NCBI GenBank assembly: GCA_017622815.1
Contig: JAGAQH010000012.1
Span: 17,772 to 81,771, forward strand
Origin: Bacteroidaceae bacterium
GTDB lineage: Bacteria > Bacteroidota > Bacteroidia > Bacteroidales > Bacteroidaceae
Reading direction: 5' to 3'
DNA length: 64,000 nucleotides
Below the pieces are notes generated by a model. It ran no database searches and had not been told where the DNA came from. It saw nothing but the letters and a program-made list of their open reading frames with translations. Below are positions 9,985-18,457 of the stretch, in pieces. The translations under genes were made by a program, and so were the position numbers. Positions within the stretch are counted from its first letter, which is position 1. Each line of letters begins with the position of its first letter.

Positions 9985-10102
9985 AGTGAAAATTAGATTA
10001 ATAATTTATGTTAACGATAGATTTTACGGAAGGTAAAAGTAGTGCTTTAATTTGACATACCCAAACAAAAGCGCGCGTTTTGTGCAAAAACGGAGCAAAA
10101 AC

Positions 10103-10141
10103 AAAGGAGACAAGCGCCCTTGACAGACACTCGTCTCCTTT
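10103..10141 (-). terminator. Terminator of the glycogen synthase-phosphorylase operon
   Basis: AAAGGAGAC (10103-10111) pairs with GTCTCCTTT (10133-10141). On the minus strand it is followed by TGTTTTTG, just downstream of the phosphorylase stop. Confidence 0.75.
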
Positions 10142-10193
10142 ATATGCCGACAATTTCAAAAGAAATTGCCCTATCATGTCCGCACGGAGCGGA

Positions 10194-12755
10194 TTAGAAC
10201 CATGTTACGTAGCAGAAGTCCTGACGGTGAGGCAGGTTCTCGTTCTTGGGGAACATACGCAGGGCAGACTTGTAACTGCCGGCGTTGTCCAGAACGTGAA
10301 TACCCTCGAAGGTGAACTCGTTGCCGTTCTTGCCAGTCATCTTCATGGGCTCAACGCTGTAGATTGTCTCTACGCCGTCCTTGTCGGTGCGTACGGTAAC
10401 GATTTCGATACCTACAGCATCGTTCAAACCAGCCTCGTCAACAACAACCTTCACGTTGTACTCCTTACCGGCCTCTACCTGACCGTTCATCAGAGCCTCG
10501 TTGGCGTCAACGCTGAGAACCTTGATGTCGTTCCACTTGGTAGCAACCTCTTCCTTCCATGCAGCAATCTCCTTGGCCAGCTTGTTGCCGTTGGCACGCA
10601 GGGCGTTGCCACGGTCGCGCAGCTTGTTGTAGAACTTGCTATAGTAGTCATCCAACTGACGCTTCATGGTGTAGTGAGGAGCGATAGTAGCGATAGAGTT
10701 CTTGATAACCTTCACCCAACCAGTGCTGTAACCCTTAGAGTTACGTGCATAGTAGAGAGGCATGATCTCGTTCTCCAGCAGGCTGTAGATGGTAGCGGCA
10801 TCCAGCTGGTCCTGATGGGCCTGGTTCTGGTATGTACGCTTCTCGGTCAGAGCCCAACCTGCACCCTCGCGGTAGCCCTCGAGCCACCAACCGTCAAGTA
10901 CAGAGAGGTTTACAACACCGTTCATCAGAGCCTTCTCGCCAGATGTACCGCTGGCCTCGAGAGGACGTGTGGGAGTGTTCATCCAGATATCAACACCGGA
11001 AATCAGGCGACGAGCCAACTGCATGTCGTAGTTCTCCAGGAAGATGATCTTGCCCAGGAACTGAGGCATCTGGCTGATCTCGTAGATGCGCTTGATCAAG
11101 CCCTGACCTGCACCGTCGGCGGGGTGAGCCTTACCGGTGTACAGGAACTGTACGGGATAGTTGGGGTTGTTGACGATCTTCTCCAGACGCTCCAGGTCGG
11201 TGAACAGCAGGTGTGCACGCTTGTAGGTAGCGAAACGACGGCCGAAACCGATCAGCAGGGCATTGGGGTTGATCTTGTCCATCAGGCTTACTACGCGAGA
11301 GGGATCACCCTGGTTCTTCAGCCAGCTGTCGCGGAACTGCTCGCGGATGTAGTTGACCAGCTTGGTCTTCAGTTCCATGCGTGTCTTCCAAACCTCGTCA
11401 TCGCTTACGTTGTAGATACCGTGCCAGATTTCCTCGTTGCTCTGGTCGGCCAGATGGTTGGCATCGAAGTGCTTGGCATAGAGCTTGCGCCACTCGTTAG
11501 CACACCATGTGGGGAAGTGAACACCGTTGGTAACGTAGCCAACGTGGCTCTCCTCGGGATAGTAGCCGTTCCAGATACCGGCAAACATCTTCTTGCTGAC
11601 CTCACCGTGCAACCAGCTTACGCCGTTAACCTCCTGACAGGTGTTGCAAGCGAAGGTAGACATACAGAAGCGCTCGCCCTTGTCCTCGGGATTCATGCGG
11701 CCCATGCCGATGAACTCGTCCCAAGAGATACCCAGAAGCTGGGGATAACCGCTCATGTACTTAGAGAACAGCTGCTCGTCGAAGTAGTCGTGACCTGCAG
11801 GCACGGGAGTGTGAACGGTGTAGAGAGAGCTTACGCGAACCAGCTCAAGAGCCTCGGTGAAGCTGAAACCATCCTTAACGTAGTCAACCAGACGCTGTAC
11901 GTTGCACAGTGCTGCGTGACCCTCGTTGCAGTGGTAAACGTCCTTCTTGATGCCGAGCTGCTTCAGCAGCAGAACACCACCGATACCCAGCAGGATTTCC
12001 TGCTTCAGACGGTTCTCCCAGTTACCACCATACAGAGCGTGGGTGATAGAACGGTCGAACTCGCTGTTCATATCGTTGTCGGTGTCAAGCAGATACAGCT
12101 TAACGCGACCAACGTTTACACGCCAAACGTATGCGTGAACAAAGTAGTTCATGTAGGGAACATCCACAACCATGGGAGTGCCGTCAGCATTGAGCTGCTG
12201 CTCGATGGGCAGTGAACCGAAGTTCTGAGCCTCGTAGTTGGCAACCTGCTGGCCGTCCATGCTCAGGGTCTGTGTGAAGTAACCGTAGCGATACAGGAAA
12301 CCTACAGCGCACATGTCCACGTTGCTGTCAGAAGCCTCCTTGATGTAGTCACCGGCCAAGATACCAAGACCACCGGAGTAGATCTTCAGCACCTGGTTCA
12401 GACCATACTCCATGCAGAGGTATGCAACGGAAGCACGGTTCTTGTCGGGCTCCACGTCCATGTACTGACGGAACTGTGAGTACACATCGTTCATCTTCTT
12501 CACGATGGCCTTGTCCTTTGCCAGTTCCTCCATTCTCTCGTGTGAAAGACGCTCCAGCAGAAGCACGGGGTTCTGACCGCACTCGGCATACAACTTGGGA
12601 TCCAAGCTGGTAAACAGGCTACGTACATCGTGATTCCAAGCCCACCACATGTTATGGGCCAGTTCATTCAACTTCTCCAACTCGGCGGGGATATTGCTCT
12701 TTGCAGAGACAGCTCTCCATGCAGCCGCATTGGCGTTGCTTGCTTTAATTCTCAT
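10194..12755 (-). CDS. glgP: Alpha-glucan (glycogen) phosphorylase, GT35
   Basis: 853 residues, the length of the short 'alpha-glucan family phosphorylase' with an N-terminal DUF3417-type segment. It releases glucose 1-phosphate from the non-reducing ends of glycogen using phosphate and pyridoxal phosphate. The hallmark motif [15 protein letters not shown] gives the PLP-binding Lys at 608. [13 protein letters not shown]-like (501-514) and HCNEGHAAL (276-283) phosphate/glucose-site motifs are present. It lies 59 bases downstream of the glycogen synthase gene on the same strand, so synthesis and breakdown enzymes share an operon; a terminator follows it. Codon bias is strong. Confidence 0.96.
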   Translation of the reverse strand: MRIKASNANAAAWRAVSAKSNIPAELEKLNELAHNMWWAWNHDVRSLFTSLDPKLYAECGQNPVLLLERLSHERMEELAKDKAIVKKMNDVYSQFRQYMDVEPDKNRASVAYLCMEYGLNQVLKIYSGGLGILAGDYIKEASDSNVDMCAVGFLYRYGYFTQTLSMDGQQVANYEAQNFGSLPIEQQLNADGTPMVVDVPYMNYFVHAYVWRVNVGRVKLYLLDTDNDMNSEFDRSITHALYGGNWENRLKQEILLGIGGVLLLKQLGIKKDVYHCNEGHAALCNVQRLVDYVKDGFSFTEALELVRVSSLYTVHTPVPAGHDYFDEQLFSKYMSGYPQLLGISWDEFIGMGRMNPEDKGERFCMSTFACNTCQEVNGVSWLHGEVSKKMFAGIWNGYYPEESHVGYVTNGVHFPTWCANEWRKLYAKHFDANHLADQSNEEIWHGIYNVSDDEVWKTRMELKTKLVNYIREQFRDSWLKNQGDPSRVVSLMDKINPNALLIGFGRRFATYKRAHLLFTDLERLEKIVNNPNYPVQFLYTGKAHPADGAGQGLIKRIYEISQMPQFLGKIIFLENYDMQLARRLISGVDIWMNTPTRPLEASGTSGEKALMNGVVNLSVLDGWWLEGYREGAGWALTEKRTYQNQAHQDQLDAATIYSLLENEIMPLYYARNSKGYSTGWVKVIKNSIATIAPHYTMKRQLDDYYSKFYNKLRDRGNALRANGNKLAKEIAAWKEEVATKWNDIKVLSVDANEALMNGQVEAGKEYNVKVVVDEAGLNDAVGIEIVTVRTDKDGVETIYSVEPMKMTGKNGNEFTFEGIHVLDNAGSYKSALRMFPKNENLPHRQDFCYVTWF

Positions 12756-12814
12756 AATTGTTTGTTTTTATTTGTTTATTCTTGTATTTTTCAATAAGGT
12801 AGAATAAGGTGGTC

Positions 12815-14482
12815 TTATTTGGAAGCGACACGGATGTCGCGGTTCTTCAGTGCTATGTCGTAAGCCTCGTAGTAGTACTTGATAAAGTTCTTCCACAGGG
12901 CCTTGTCGGAAAGTTTCTTGGCCTTCTTGCGCACCTCTTCCACTTCCTTGTCGGAAAGCAGGGAGAAGTCGGAAACGGTCTCCTTGATACGGTCGGCAAC
13001 CTCGCTGTAGTTATAGTCGGTACGACGGATTACCTCCACACCGTCCATGATGGTGGAGTTGCCACCCTTCACGCTGTTTGCCCACATGCCGAAACCGGAA
13101 AGGCTGGTGGTGACACAGGGAACGTGGAAAGCCACACTCTCCAGAGGAGTATAGCCCCAAGGCTCATAATAAGAGGGATATACGCTGAGGTCCTTGCCGA
13201 TGATGACATCATAATAACTGATGTTTACCACGCCGTCCTTGCCGTCCAGATAACAGGGAACGAATATCAGTTTCACCTTGTCCTCGGGACGATTCCACAT
13301 ATCATGATATTTCATCATGCCGGTAACGTTGTCATGACTCATATCGTTCAGCCAATGGGTGATTACAGGACATTCCAGGGGAGTATCGAACTTGTCGTTG
13401 CTGGAAAGACGCTCCACAAGGTCTTCGCGGGGTTCGCCAACCCAGGCGGGCACCTCTACCAGAGCCAGCACCTGCTTGTTCAGGTTTCTGTCGCGGCCAA
13501 GACGGTTCATTGCCTCTATGAATACGTCTATACCCTTATTGCGGAACTCGTAACGTCCACTGGTACCGACAATCAAAGTATCTTCGGGGAATTCGCATCC
13601 TGTCAAACAATTTGCCATACGCAGAATAAGTTCGCGTGCTGCCTTGCGCTTGCGCTTGAACTCTGCTGCCTTGGGTACGAAATCAGCCTCAAAGCCGTTG
13701 GGCAGTACGGCATGGCACTTCTTGTCCATCAGTTCCTCACATTCGTGTGCAGTAACATCGCTGACGGTAGAGAAGCAGTCAACACGGTGAGCAGTCTCGC
13801 GCTCAAGGCTGTGCTTGGCCTCCACGTTCAGTTCCTTGGACATCTGTGTGCCGTTGTAGGCCCAGAGGTAGTCGTAAAGGGGCTTGTTGTTGCCTGCTAT
13901 GCTACGGCCGATGGTTGTGGCATGGGTGGTGAAGATTGTAGCGATGGCGGGTACATTCTGCTGGATGTACATTGCTCCGAGGCAAGTCATCCATTCGTGT
14001 GCCTGATATACCACGTTCTTGCAGGTCTTTTCCAGCGAATGGCGATAGAAGCTCTCCACTACAAGGCCAGCAGCATAGGAGAACATGTTGGCCTCGTCGT
14101 AGTCACCGTATCCATTCATGCTGTCCACCTTGGCATACTCCCAAAGGTTTGCATACAGCTGGTCGCGCATGGGGAAATACTTGTTGAAGTTCACCAGAAC
14201 GACGCATGGCTGACCGGGGATGTTCCAACGGCCCACACGCACGTCCAAGCCTTCCTTGCGTGCCTTAGTTGTCCATGACTTCCACATCTTCTTATCCTCA
14301 ACAAACAGGGGATTCTCCTTACCCTGCCAGAAATCCGGGCCAATGAACACGACCTTGTCAGGCATGGCATCCTGAAGGGTTTTGGCACGAGTAGAGAGGA
14401 CGGTGTATATGCCACCGACCTTATTGCAGACTTCCCAACTTGACTCGAAAATGAAGTCGGGAGAGAGCTTTGTATTTGCCAT
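12815..14482 (-). CDS. Glycogen synthase, GT3 (eukaryote-like) type
   Basis: 555 residues from the ATG at 14482. FESSWEVCNKVGGIYTVLSTRA near the N-terminus is the UDP-glucose-binding start of GT3 glycogen synthases (animal/fungal type) rather than the GT5 GlgA of most bacteria. YEPWGYTPLES (conserved Glu pair region) and TSGRYEFRNKGIDVFIEA support a GT-B fold. It extends alpha-1,4 chains in the cytoplasm. An in-frame upstream ATG at 14533 is rejected because the -7 element TATCTTTG covers 14523-14530, so transcription begins after it. Phosphorylase follows in the same operon. Confidence 0.93.
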   Translation of the reverse strand: MANTKLSPDFIFESSWEVCNKVGGIYTVLSTRAKTLQDAMPDKVVFIGPDFWQGKENPLFVEDKKMWKSWTTKARKEGLDVRVGRWNIPGQPCVVLVNFNKYFPMRDQLYANLWEYAKVDSMNGYGDYDEANMFSYAAGLVVESFYRHSLEKTCKNVVYQAHEWMTCLGAMYIQQNVPAIATIFTTHATTIGRSIAGNNKPLYDYLWAYNGTQMSKELNVEAKHSLERETAHRVDCFSTVSDVTAHECEELMDKKCHAVLPNGFEADFVPKAAEFKRKRKAARELILRMANCLTGCEFPEDTLIVGTSGRYEFRNKGIDVFIEAMNRLGRDRNLNKQVLALVEVPAWVGEPREDLVERLSSNDKFDTPLECPVITHWLNDMSHDNVTGMMKYHDMWNRPEDKVKLIFVPCYLDGKDGVVNISYYDVIIGKDLSVYPSYYEPWGYTPLESVAFHVPCVTTSLSGFGMWANSVKGGNSTIMDGVEVIRRTDYNYSEVADRIKETVSDFSLLSDKEVEEVRKKAKKLSDKALWKNFIKYYYEAYDIALKNRDIRVASK

Positions 14483-14522
14483 TATGATAGTTGTTGTCTT
14501 AAAAAATATCTTAAATCGCGTG

Positions 14523-14530
14523 CAAAGATA
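14523..14530 (-). promoter_or_regulatory. -7 element of the glycogen synthase-phosphorylase operon
   Basis: Minus-strand TATCTTTG, a perfect TAnnTTTG, with a T-rich run about 19 bases upstream. The leader would be about 35 nt. It decides the start codon at 14482. Confidence 0.75.
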
Positions 14531-14593
14531 CAAATTATTATTTAAAAAACATAAAAAGCGCTGTCATTTTATCACTTAATATCCCTTTTTGAA

Positions 14594-14601
14594 TAACTTT
14601 G
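14594..14601 (+). promoter_or_regulatory. -7 element for the 136-residue exported protein gene
   Basis: TAACTTTG on the plus strand, with TTTT about 23 bases upstream. It is divergent from the glycogen synthase promoter. The ATG at 14634 follows after about 32 bases. Confidence 0.6.
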
Positions 14602-14633
14602 CAAGACATTTGCAAATATAAGCACATACGGAA

Positions 14634-15044
14634 ATGAGACACATTTTTGCATTACTTGCATTGTCGCTATGCCTTGCCATCCATGCCGGCAAACCATGGA
14701 AACTCAGTTTGACCGACCCGAAAGAAAAGATAACTCTGGACATTGACCTGTACGAGGAAAGCATTGAGGTCCCCGATATGGAAATGTTCGGCCCCATGAA
14801 CGGTTACCTGGGCGGAAATATTTACGGAGTATGGACAGTAACCTCGTTTCAGATAAAGAAGGACAAGGCCATACTCAGGCTTTCCAACGACATGGGCAGC
14901 GAAACCCAGGAGGCAGAACTGACTCAGACATCAGACTCTACCTACACGCTGAAACTTCTCGGTTCCACCGTGGTAAAAAGAGCAGAGGGGCGCAAACTTC
15001 ACAAGATTGCGCCCACTCTGAAAATGATTAAAAAGCGAGATTGA
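14634..15044 (+). CDS. Small exported protein of unknown function
   Basis: 136 residues. Signal peptide MRHIFALLALSLCLAIHAG, then a basic, beta-rich domain with LTDPKEKITLDIDLYEESIEVPDMEMFG and a NIYGVWTVTSFQIKKDKAILRL block. No lipobox, so it is probably periplasmic. I do not recognise a characterised family. It has its own promoter and its last 17 bases overlap the end of the convergent antiporter gene. Confidence 0.8.
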   Translation: MRHIFALLALSLCLAIHAGKPWKLSLTDPKEKITLDIDLYEESIEVPDMEMFGPMNGYLGGNIYGVWTVTSFQIKKDKAILRLSNDMGSETQEAELTQTSDSTYTLKLLGSTVVKRAEGRKLHKIAPTLKMIKKRD

Positions 15045-15975
15045 CCTGCCACCCCATCACCAGGGCAACCATATACAGGACGTACAAGGCAATCATTACC
15101 GCGCCCTCCATTTTTGTTATCTTGTGGCCGGTGCCTCCGAAGACGAACAGCACTATGCCACTGCCCACCAGTGCAATCCAGTCAAGCGTTCCGATACCCT
15201 TGATGTTCATCGGGCAGATAAAGGCACTGGTACCCAGTATAAAGAAGATATTTAACAGGTTACTGCCTATGGCATTGCCCAACGCCAACCCCTTGCTGCC
15301 CTTTCTTGCGGCAACAATGCTGGTGGCCAACTCCGGCAAACTGGTACCCGCGGCAAGGATGGTAAGACCCACTACCCTTTCGCTCATTCCGCACGATGTG
15401 GCCAAAGACGAAGCGCTGGACACAAGCAACTGGCCACCGCCTACAAGGCATACCAAACCAATCAGCATATAGAGCAAGGTCTTGCCCCAGCCATATATAA
15501 TTCCGGCGCCATCTTCCTGCTCTTCTCCGCTACGCGCAACATTATATGAATATATCATGTACATGCTGAAGCACATCAGCAGGACAAGTGCGTCCCATCT
15601 GCTCAATGTTCCGTCCTGAGACAATGCTACCAGGATAAGCGAGGAATATATCACAAAGAGAATATCTCTCGTCAGCAGTTTCTTTGTCAACGACATGGAC
15701 ATCATCATCGCAGACAAACCTACAATCAACAAGACATTGAAGATATTGCTGCCAACGACATTGCCCACACTCATATCGGCACTGCCATCCAATGCGCTGA
15801 AGAAACTTACCACAAACTCGGGCATGCTGGTACCCATGGCCACCACCGTAAGACCGATTACCATCTCACTGACATTCCATCTGCGAGCCATGCTGGACGC
15901 TCCGTCGGTGAACTTGTCTGCACCCCACACGACTACCGCAATTCCAACTAAAAGCAAAACGATGTCCAAAAACAT
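15028..15975 (-). CDS. Calcium/sodium antiporter (CaCA family, YrbG-like)
   Basis: 315 residues with about ten membrane segments arranged as two homologous halves. The paired alpha-repeats that form the ion site are visible: GLTVVAMGTSMPEFVVSFFSAL in the first half and GLTILAAGTSLPELATSIVAA in the second. Each half also has a GNVVGSNIFNVL or GNAIGSNLLNIF stretch. It exchanges Na+ for Ca2+ across the inner membrane. The gene stands alone and converges on the preceding small exported protein. Confidence 0.93.
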   Translation of the reverse strand: MFLDIVLLLVGIAVVVWGADKFTDGASSMARRWNVSEMVIGLTVVAMGTSMPEFVVSFFSALDGSADMSVGNVVGSNIFNVLLIVGLSAMMMSMSLTKKLLTRDILFVIYSSLILVALSQDGTLSRWDALVLLMCFSMYMIYSYNVARSGEEQEDGAGIIYGWGKTLLYMLIGLVCLVGGGQLLVSSASSLATSCGMSERVVGLTILAAGTSLPELATSIVAARKGSKGLALGNAIGSNLLNIFFILGTSAFICPMNIKGIGTLDWIALVGSGIVLFVFGGTGHKITKMEGAVMIALYVLYMVALVMGWQVNLAF

Positions 15976-16142
15976 TGATTTAATCTCCTATACCTATTTA
16001 ATATTATAATACCATCGTGCCCATAGCACGGTTTTACAAAAATTGTGTGCAAAGATAGTGCTTTTTAGACAATTTGACCTTCTAATTTGACTTTTTTTAG
16101 TTTTTTAAAGGAGGGAGTCTGCCTTTTGTGCAGAAAAAGCGC

Positions 16143-16150
16143 TACCTTTG
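16143..16150 (+). promoter_or_regulatory. -7 element directly before the lipoprotein gene at 16159
   Basis: TACCTTTG matches TAnnTTTG but ends only 8 bases before the ATG at 16159, which would leave almost no leader. TTTG at 16125-16128 is only 14 bases upstream, shorter than the usual 19-21. Confidence 0.4.
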
Positions 16151-16158
16151 TCCACAAC

Positions 16159-16575
16159 ATGAGAAAGATAGCCTACATAATCACAGCAGTTGTCTGTGGA
16201 ATGAGCATAGGAGCATGCCACAAAGGCGGGACGACGGCCGAGCACAACCGGTCCGAAACCCAAGAGAAGACATCCGCCGCACCATCCCGCGACACGCTAC
16301 TGGTTATAACCATGCCGGAGGATGCCCTATGGGGGCATCTGGGAGAAGGCACCGGGATGAGCGTACTGGAATTCATAACGGACAAAGGTGACACGCTGTA
16401 CATCAACAAGGAAAGCGAAATCACCGGAAAGCCCGGCATCATATACGGCAGCATCAGGAACTACACGGACAGGTTCTGCCTTACCGTCGCTGAAGGAGGA
16501 GAAACACTTGTAAAGGCCGTAAACGTTACGGAAATGCAGGAACTCTGGACAGAAAACATGCAATTAGAAGAATAA
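16159..16575 (+). CDS. Small lipoprotein of unknown function
   Basis: 138 residues from the ATG at 16159: signal peptide MRKIAYIITAVVCGMSIGAC with lipobox IGAC. The mature part holds a compact beta-rich domain (LLVITMPEDALWGHLGEGTGMSVLEF, DTLYINKE, IIYGSIRNYTDRFCLTV). No family recognised. The upstream in-frame ATG at 16087 is less likely because it would put a cysteine-rich stretch before the signal peptide. A TTG at 16126, 10 bases after an AAAGGAGGG sequence, is a possible alternative. The TPR gene follows after 24 bases, suggesting an operon. Confidence 0.75.
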   Translation: MRKIAYIITAVVCGMSIGACHKGGTTAEHNRSETQEKTSAAPSRDTLLVITMPEDALWGHLGEGTGMSVLEFITDKGDTLYINKESEITGKPGIIYGSIRNYTDRFCLTVAEGGETLVKAVNVTEMQELWTENMQLEE

Positions 16576-16599
16576 AAACAAAGAATATAACAGACAATT

Positions 16600-18009
16600 A
16601 TGAAGATCAGAACACTTGCTTTTGCATGCCTGGCTACATTTGCATCTGCAGCCATGGCACAGTTTGAAGGAGCTACCATCGACGAGAGAATTGCGGCTAC
16701 TGCCGGCGAAGACAGCGTTGTTGTAGGTCGCGGACACATCAGCAGTTTCCAGATGGGCATTGAGAACAAGAACTGGAAAGACGCCCATATCTCATGGAAA
16801 TGGCTCATGAAGCATGCCCCATACGCCATTTCCGGCCTCTACAAGGGACATGCCCCCTTCATGCTTTACCAGCTGATTATAGCCGAACAGGACCAGACAA
16901 AGAAACTGGAGTATTTCAACGACCTGATGTACATGTTCGACCAGCGTGCCGCACGTCTGGACACGCTCAACAGCATGGAGAAGAGAGACAACCTGAAGAG
17001 CACTCTGGGTGACGTTCTCGCCATCAAGGCTGACTACTACAACTGGACCGCTCCCTCCACTCCTGGTTCAAACTACACTCTGAACACCAGCTACAAGAAC
17101 TATTCAGAGGCTATCAAGATGATTAACGAAAAGGGCGGCCGTGAGGTAGAAGGTTCCGTGCTCCAGAACTTCTTCCTGACCTCAGATGCTATGTACAAGA
17201 GCGCTCCCAACGCCCTGCGCGAGCAGTATCTGCAGGACTATCTGGACTCCAAGGACGCGTGCGAAACCATGCTCCAGTTGGCCAAGGAGGCCCAGGCTGC
17301 CGGCGAAGACGCCAAGGCACAGAAGTTGCTGGCCAAGTACGAAGGCCCTCTGGCTCTTATCGAGCAGACCTTCGCTAACAGCGGTGCGGCTGACCGCGAG
17401 CAGATCATTGCCATCTACACCAAGAAGTTCAATGAATACAAGAACGATGTAGCCAAGTTGAACTCTTCTCTGAACCTGATGGCTCAGAACGGTTGCGACA
17501 ACGACTCCATCTACTTCATCTACGCCAAGGCTGCCTACGACATCCAGCCCACCTTCACCGCCTCTATCGGTCTGGCACAGAAGGCACAGAAGGACGGCAA
17601 GGCTTCTGAAGCCCTCTCCTACTACGACAAGGCTCTGGAACTCGCTGCCGACGACGCCACACGTGGCAGAATCTGCATCAAGGTTGCCCAGGCTCTTATC
17701 TCCAGCGGTGGTTTCGCAAAGGGTGAGGAATACATCAACAAGGCTATCGCCTTCAACCCCGCCCTCACCGGTGCCGCTTACTGGCAGATGGCCATGAGCC
17801 TCATCAAGGCACACGACCTGAAGGGTGCCGTTGCTTATTGCGACAAGGCAGGTCAGGCTGACATCACATACGCCAACCGTGCCGAGGACATGAAGAAGCG
17901 CCTCAACGAGGCCATTGCACAGCAGGCTACCAACGCAAGAATGCAGGCCGAATACAACGAGTATATGCGCAAGAAGAAGGCCGAGGAAGATTTCTGGAAC
18001 CAGAAGTAA
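16600..18009 (+). CDS. Periplasmic tetratricopeptide-repeat protein
   Basis: 469 residues. Signal peptide MKIRTLAFACLATFASAAMA, then a helical protein with TPR-like units. The clearest are in the C-terminal half (GKASEALSYYDKALELAADD, GGFAKGEEYINKAIAFNPALTGAAYWQ, HDLKGAVAYCDKAGQ). It ends in a charged coiled-coil-like tail (MQAEYNEYMRKKKAEEDFWNQK). TPRs organise protein complexes; the partner is not evident. Highly biased codons suggest abundant expression. It follows the lipoprotein gene by 24 bases and ends at a strong terminator. Confidence 0.9.
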   Translation: MKIRTLAFACLATFASAAMAQFEGATIDERIAATAGEDSVVVGRGHISSFQMGIENKNWKDAHISWKWLMKHAPYAISGLYKGHAPFMLYQLIIAEQDQTKKLEYFNDLMYMFDQRAARLDTLNSMEKRDNLKSTLGDVLAIKADYYNWTAPSTPGSNYTLNTSYKNYSEAIKMINEKGGREVEGSVLQNFFLTSDAMYKSAPNALREQYLQDYLDSKDACETMLQLAKEAQAAGEDAKAQKLLAKYEGPLALIEQTFANSGAADREQIIAIYTKKFNEYKNDVAKLNSSLNLMAQNGCDNDSIYFIYAKAAYDIQPTFTASIGLAQKAQKDGKASEALSYYDKALELAADDATRGRICIKVAQALISSGGFAKGEEYINKAIAFNPALTGAAYWQMAMSLIKAHDLKGAVAYCDKAGQADITYANRAEDMKKRLNEAIAQQATNARMQAEYNEYMRKKKAEEDFWNQK

Positions 18010-18041
18010 ACCAACGCACATACAACACAGACATAAACATG

Positions 18042-18077
18042 GAGGCCGTATCCGATGGGGTACGGCCTCTACTTTTT
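18042..18077 (+). terminator. Terminator of the lipoprotein-TPR operon
   Basis: GAGGCCGTA (18042-18050) pairs with TACGGCCTC (18061-18069), followed by TACTTTTT. Confidence 0.85.
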
Positions 18078-18135
18078 CATTGATATTCAGACTTCATCCA
18101 AGCCTCAACAAAAGACCAGATTAGTCGTCATTGAG

Positions 18136-18273
18136 GACAAGGACGAGTCACCGAGGGTGACAAGGGCGAGTCACCGAGGGTGACAAGGACGAGTCACCGA
18201 GGGTGACAAGGGCGAGTCACCCGGGACAACAAGGGCGAATCATCCGGGACAACAAGGGCGAATCATCCGGGAG
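18136..18273. repeat. Six tandem 23-base repeats
   Basis: Six consecutive 23-base units, core GACAAGGGCGAGTCACCGAG, the last two diverged to CAACAAGGGCGAATCATCCG. They lie between convergent transcription units. The unit has no dyad and there are no spacers, so this is not a CRISPR array. The same 23-base unit recurs at 56816-56900. Confidence 0.85.
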
Positions 18274-18380
18274 GACAAAATATCGTTGTCAGTGAGGGCA
18301 AAAACAGATTGTAGGCACGATGGAAAAGGGACATGCCAACAGACATCTTTTGCCTCTCCTGCAACACACGAAAGAAACAA

Positions 18381-18410
18381 GGGTGCGAAGACTGTTACGT
18401 CTTCGCACCC
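18381..18410 (-). terminator. Terminator of the acyl-ligase fusion gene
   Basis: Perfect 11-base stem GGGTGCGAAGA / TCTTCGCACCC with an 8-base loop. On the minus strand it is followed by TTGTTTCTTT. Confidence 0.75.
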
Positions 18411-18457
18411 TATGATTTTGGTATACGGTAACTATTACCTGTTTCCTACAGAAAGTA

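Noticed and set aside
10080-12215. 711-codon open frame on the plus strand
   Set aside because: Antisense to the phosphorylase gene, whose motifs are unmistakable. The plus-strand product has no domain and its composition mirrors biased codons on the other strand.
12809-14278. 489-codon open frame on the plus strand
   Set aside because: Antisense to glycogen synthase; no start context or motifs.
14483-14533. Upstream start for glycogen synthase at 14533
   Set aside because: The -7 element TATCTTTG lies inside that extension, so it would not be transcribed.
18136-18273. CRISPR array
   Set aside because: Repeats are directly tandem with no unique spacers, lack dyad symmetry, and no cas genes are nearby.
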